A program made the position numbers and the translations under genes. Below are positions 61,118 to 64,000 of a DNA stretch of 64,000 nucleotides, one piece after another. The stretch's first letter is position 1. Every line of letters starts with the position of its first letter. Under the pieces are notes generated by a model, which did not search any database, had not been told where the DNA came from, and was given only the letters and a program-made list of their open reading frames with translations. This DNA comes from Bacteroidetes bacterium UBA4416 (GTDB taxonomy: Bacteria > Bacteroidota > Bacteroidia > B-17B0 > Aurantibacillaceae): positions 61,594 to 125,593 of the forward strand of contig DGQK01000015.1 in the NCBI GenBank assembly GCA_002390745.1, in the 5' to 3' direction.

Positions 61118-62695
61118 TTAATTATACTTTGCGGTTAATTCTTTCGCTGCAGCTTCCAGAACACCGGTGATCTCGTCGTCGAATTTTCCTGCTTTCAGAG
61201 CATCCAGCGTTGCTTTATGCTTGCGCTCCATCGCATCCAGGAATTCTTTTTCGAACTCTTTCACTTTATTTACAGGAACCGCACGCAATAAGTTTTTAGT
61301 ACCTAAGTAAATGATAGCGATCTGCTGCTCTACGCGGAACGGTGTTGCGTTGGCTTGTTTCAGGATTTCCACGTTGCGGGCACCTTTATCCAGTACGGAT
61401 TTGGTAGCGGCATCGAGGTCAGAACCGAATTTAGCGAAGGCTTCCAGCTCGCGGTATTGCGCCTGATCTAATTTCAGGGTACCCGCTACTTTTTTCATGG
61501 ATTTGATCTGAGCGTTACCACCCACGCGCGATACCGAGATACCTACGTTGATCGCAGGACGGATACCGGAGTTGAATAAGTTAGACTCTAAGAAGATCTG
61601 GCCATCCGTAATGGAAATTACGTTCGTAGGGATGTATGCAGAAACGTCACCGGCCTGAGTTTCGATGATCGGTAAGGCAGTTAATGAACCGCCACCTTTC
61701 ACGATCGGTTTCAAAGACTCCGGTAAGTCGTTCATATTTTTAGCGATCTCGTCGGAAGCATTGATTTTGGCGGCACGCTCCAATAAACGGCTGTGCAGGT
61801 AGAACACGTCACCAGGGTAGGCCTCACGTCCAGGAGGACGACGCAATAACAGGGACACCTCACGGTAAGCCATAGCCTGTTTCGACAAGTCATCGTATAC
61901 GATCAGTGCCGGACGGCCTGTATCCCTGAAGAACTCACCCACAGCAGCACCGGTGAATGGTGCGTAGAACTGCATTGGAGCAGGGTCGGAAGCGTTAGCC
62001 GCTACCACTACGGTATAGGCCATCGCGCCGTTCTCTTCCAGCGTACGAACCACGTTCGCTACCGTAGATCCTTTTTGGCCAACAGCTACATAAATACAGA
62101 ATACAGGTTTTCCTGCATCATAAAATTCTTTTTGGTTGATGATGGTATCGAGCGCTACCGTTGTTTTACCGATCTGGCGGTCACCGATGATGAGCTCACG
62201 CTGGCCACGACCGATAGGGATCATGGAATCCACCGCTTTGATACCTGTTTGCAGAGGCTCGTTTACCGGCTGACGGTAAATTACGCCAGGAGCTTTACGC
62301 TCGATAGGCAATTCGTAAGTTGTTCCGGTAATAGGGCCTTTACCGTCGATAGGATTTCCTAAGGTATCGATCACACGCCCCAGCATGCCTTCACCTACTT
62401 TTACAGAGGCAATGCGGCCGGTACGTTTCACAGAAGAACCTTCGCTGATCCCTGTGCTTGGGCCCAACAATACAGCACCTACGTTATCTTCTTCAAGGTT
62501 CAGTACGATGCCCTGTAATCCTGTTTCAAATTCGATCAGCTCACCTGATTGAACTTTAGATAATCCGTAGATGCGGGCGATACCGTCGCCTACCTGTAAT
62601 ACGGATCCAACTTCTTCCAGTTCAGCCTCCGACTTAAAGCCCGATAACTGTTGTCTTAAGATTGCAGATACTTCTGCCGGTTTTACTTCTGCCAT
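61118..62695 (-). CDS. atpA: ATP synthase F1 subunit alpha
   Basis: Alpha is the non-catalytic nucleotide-binding subunit of F1. The P-loop is GDRQIGKTTVAL; PAINVGISVSRVGGNAQIK (the arginine finger region) and LRRPPGREAYPGDVFYLHSR are conserved. The 525-residue length is normal. In this window the gene is preceded by two lipoprotein genes rather than by atpH directly. Confidence 0.98.
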   Translation of the reverse strand: MAEVKPAEVSAILRQQLSGFKSEAELEEVGSVLQVGDGIARIYGLSKVQSGELIEFETGLQGIVLNLEEDNVGAVLLGPSTGISEGSSVKRTGRIASVKVGEGMLGRVIDTLGNPIDGKGPITGTTYELPIERKAPGVIYRQPVNEPLQTGIKAVDSMIPIGRGQRELIIGDRQIGKTTVALDTIINQKEFYDAGKPVFCIYVAVGQKGSTVANVVRTLEENGAMAYTVVVAANASDPAPMQFYAPFTGAAVGEFFRDTGRPALIVYDDLSKQAMAYREVSLLLRRPPGREAYPGDVFYLHSRLLERAAKINASDEIAKNMNDLPESLKPIVKGGGSLTALPIIETQAGDVSAYIPTNVISITDGQIFLESNLFNSGIRPAINVGISVSRVGGNAQIKSMKKVAGTLKLDQAQYRELEAFAKFGSDLDAATKSVLDKGARNVEILKQANATPFRVEQQIAIIYLGTKNLLRAVPVNKVKEFEKEFLDAMERKHKATLDALKAGKFDDEITGVLEAAAKELTAKYN

Positions 62696-62733
62696 GTGAT
62701 ATGGTTTTTGTTGTTATAAATTACCTGTTTAAA

Positions 62734-63372
62734 TTAAATATTTCCGAAATGTCCGACGTACTTACCGTTGGTAATGGTCTTCATCGCTCCGGATGCGTCA
62801 TACACCTTGCAGGAGAAGGTGATATAGGTTTTCACATATAAATAGCCTTGCTGTTCGTCTTTTGTCTGAACAATGTTGAAGGTAGAACCGCTTTGGTTTC
62901 CTGTACCGAAGGAAGTGCTCCACTGCACATCATTGTTGTCCCAGATAGAAATCTCCACACCGTTTGCGGCATTCACAGAGTAAGGCGCGGAGGCAACCGG
63001 GAAAAGTGTTTTGAAGGTAGCATCGTCCGGAGAGCCGCCTGCAGTGGTGATTGTACCTTTGGTAATATTAAAATAGGTTTTTGAGTTTCCATTGTCAATG
63101 CCGGAGTCGTAGGTCCAGTTGGTATTGCCGCTTGAGCCTGTTCCGCCGAAAAAGTGCGTGCCGTCCGTTACATAAGACACAGCTGTGCCGTCGAGAGAAT
63201 AAGATACCTGAGGAACAGAGTTCACATCAATCGTAGGATTTGAACCTGTTGTCGTGCCGCCGGTAGTGGTCGTTGTTGTAGGAGCAGGATCCGGTTCAGG
63301 GTCGGACGATTTCTTTTTGCAGGCCGTAAACGCAAGCAGGGCAATCAGGATGAGGGGAGAAATTGCTTTCAT
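62734..63372 (-). CDS. Uncharacterised lipoprotein in the ATP synthase operon (second)
   Basis: The 212-residue lipoprotein has a signal with lipobox LLAFTAC (Cys18), then a Thr/Gly-rich linker (PAPTTTTTTGGTTTGSNP) and a beta-rich domain (VPQVSYSLDGTAVSYVTDG, SKTYFNITKGTITTAGG). It stands between the other lipoprotein gene and atpA, with gaps of about 40 bases on each side and no visible terminator. It is therefore probably in the atp transcript. No function is known. Confidence 0.82.
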   Translation of the reverse strand: MKAISPLILIALLAFTACKKKSSDPEPDPAPTTTTTTGGTTTGSNPTIDVNSVPQVSYSLDGTAVSYVTDGTHFFGGTGSSGNTNWTYDSGIDNGNSKTYFNITKGTITTAGGSPDDATFKTLFPVASAPYSVNAANGVEISIWDNNDVQWSTSFGTGNQSGSTFNIVQTKDEQQGYLYVKTYITFSCKVYDASGAMKTITNGKYVGHFGNI

Positions 63373-63413
63373 GGTTTTGAGTTTATGATTTTTAGTCCTT
63401 ACTAATTAGTTAT

Positions 63414-63902
63414 TTATTTGGTGAGCGCGTAGCCAAACTCTTTACTAAACTCCTTCTGAACGGCTTTAAATGCGTCGTACTCCTTTTTAAGCGTATCCGT
63501 AATTTTTCCCGCAGTTGTAGAGGTCAGTGCTTCGTCTTCCGCAGTAAAGCTCTCTGTCGGGATGCTATACAAGCGTGCATATTCGGCATAATCTTTCTCC
63601 AGGCCCACATAGGTATTTACCAGGTGCTCAGTCGTTTCTTTAAACTTTGCAAATTTCTCATGCACTTTCTTAGCTTCCAGTTCCGCTTTCACCTGTTTGC
63701 AAACCGCCGTCAGCTCTTTCAGCGCCGGATCAATTTTAGCGGGGTTATAGCTGGCGCAGGTTTCAAAGAACGCGTTTTCCGCATTCGTGCATTTGTCCAC
63801 AGCGCTTACCATCTGGTCATTCATCGCAACCGCCTCACGTTTGCCGGGCCCGCAGGCCAGCAGCATCATGAGAAAGAAAGGAATGAACAGCAGGTTTTTC
63901 AT
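63414..63902 (-). CDS. Uncharacterised lipoprotein in the ATP synthase operon (first)
   Basis: The 162-residue lipoprotein has a signal ending in LLACGPG (Cys17). Its mature part is all helical, with EAVAMNDQMVSAVDKCTNAE and KAELEAKKVHEKFAKFKETT, resembling DUF3829-type or four-helix lipoproteins. Its start is 7 bases after the atpH stop, so translation is likely coupled. The function is unknown. Confidence 0.8.
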   Translation of the reverse strand: MKNLLFIPFFLMMLLACGPGKREAVAMNDQMVSAVDKCTNAENAFFETCASYNPAKIDPALKELTAVCKQVKAELEAKKVHEKFAKFKETTEHLVNTYVGLEKDYAEYARLYSIPTESFTAEDEALTSTTAGKITDTLKKEYDAFKAVQKEFSKEFGYALTK

Positions 63903-63909
63903 GCAGCTA

Positions 63910-63999
63910 TTAATTAAATGCCTTATTGGTTAATTCTTTTTTGAGGTTGCTCAGCTGGCGCGATACTGAACGGTCGATCTGCTTGTCGCCGATTTTCAG
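63910..63999 (-). CDS. atpH: ATP synthase F1 subunit delta, 3' end only
   Basis: The last 29 codons and the stop (TAA at 63910-63912) read LKIGDKQIDRSVSRQLSNLK and KELTNKAFN. This is the C-terminal pattern of subunit delta (the D-x-S-V-S-x-Q-L-x-x-L-K-x-E-L mark). The rest is beyond the right end. Its position before atpA and atpG supports the assignment. Confidence 0.88.
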   Translation of the reverse strand: MKIGDKQIDRSVSRQLSNLKKELTNKAFN

Positions 64000-64000
64000 T

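Noticed and set aside
1..64000. tRNA, rRNA, riboswitch and mobile-element genes
   Set aside because: Looked for T-loop-like sequences, transposase motifs and known riboswitch cores in the gaps; none could be supported.

Overview
The window is a continuous piece of chromosome from a member of the Bacteroidota, probably a Chitinophagales or Sphingobacteriales-like lineage of about 50% G+C. Supporting signs are a type IX secretion (T9SS) C-terminal sorting domain, a complete alternative complex III operon next to cytochrome oxidase genes, DUF5777, YceI and caspase-type proteins, start regions without strong Shine-Dalgarno sequences, and several matches to the Bacteroidota -7 promoter motif TAnnTTTG. 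No rRNA, tRNA, CRISPR array, insertion sequence or phage gene was recognised.

Layout. Positions 1-1929 hold the 3' part of leuS. It is followed without a gap by a tightly overlapped plus-strand operon (1922-8801): speD, two zinc-ribbon/DUF4178-type proteins, a small His-rich membrane protein, a DUF350 protein, a membrane-anchored spermidine-synthase-like enzyme, a Tat-exported FAD amine-oxidase-like protein and a polytopic membrane protein. Together they look like an uncharacterised membrane-linked aminopropyl or polyamine modification pathway. Next come a class V aminotransferase (8870-10174), a HisKA_2 sensor kinase, and a minus-strand cluster of haem-motif lipoproteins, a DUF5777 barrel, YceI and a T9SS-sorted protein (11706-14799). 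That cluster diverges from an OmpR-type two-component system across a shared direct-repeat site.

The middle (16959-28135) contains photolyase, urocanate hydratase, a large secreted caspase-like protein, a TPM-domain protein, and two orphan response regulators (LytTR and NarL types) surrounded by palindromes. From 28641 to 32959 a biosynthetic operon encodes a UbiA prenyltransferase, a type III polyketide synthase, a methyltransferase, an FAD oxidoreductase and a YceI protein, probably making a prenylated or alkylated polyketide lipid. Then follow two tandem paralogues of a Bacteroidota-specific family, a FUSC membrane protein, a coiled-coil protein, a DUF885 metallopeptidase, a repeat island (39938-40321), an HD hydrolase, a dihaem cytochrome, a cupin protein, a TetR regulator with a clear operator, and an ACMSD-like amidohydrolase.

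The right part (45354-57175) is the respiratory operon actABCDEF-coxBA with a promoter and a terminator. After a few poorly known genes, an ATP-grasp protein and a desaturase, the window ends in the minus-strand F1 ATP synthase genes (atpG, atpA and the 3' end of atpH). Two lipoprotein genes are inserted between atpH and atpA. The energy genes are ordinary core genome. The speD operon, the polyketide operon, the mosaic leuS and the repeat elements are the parts most worth study.
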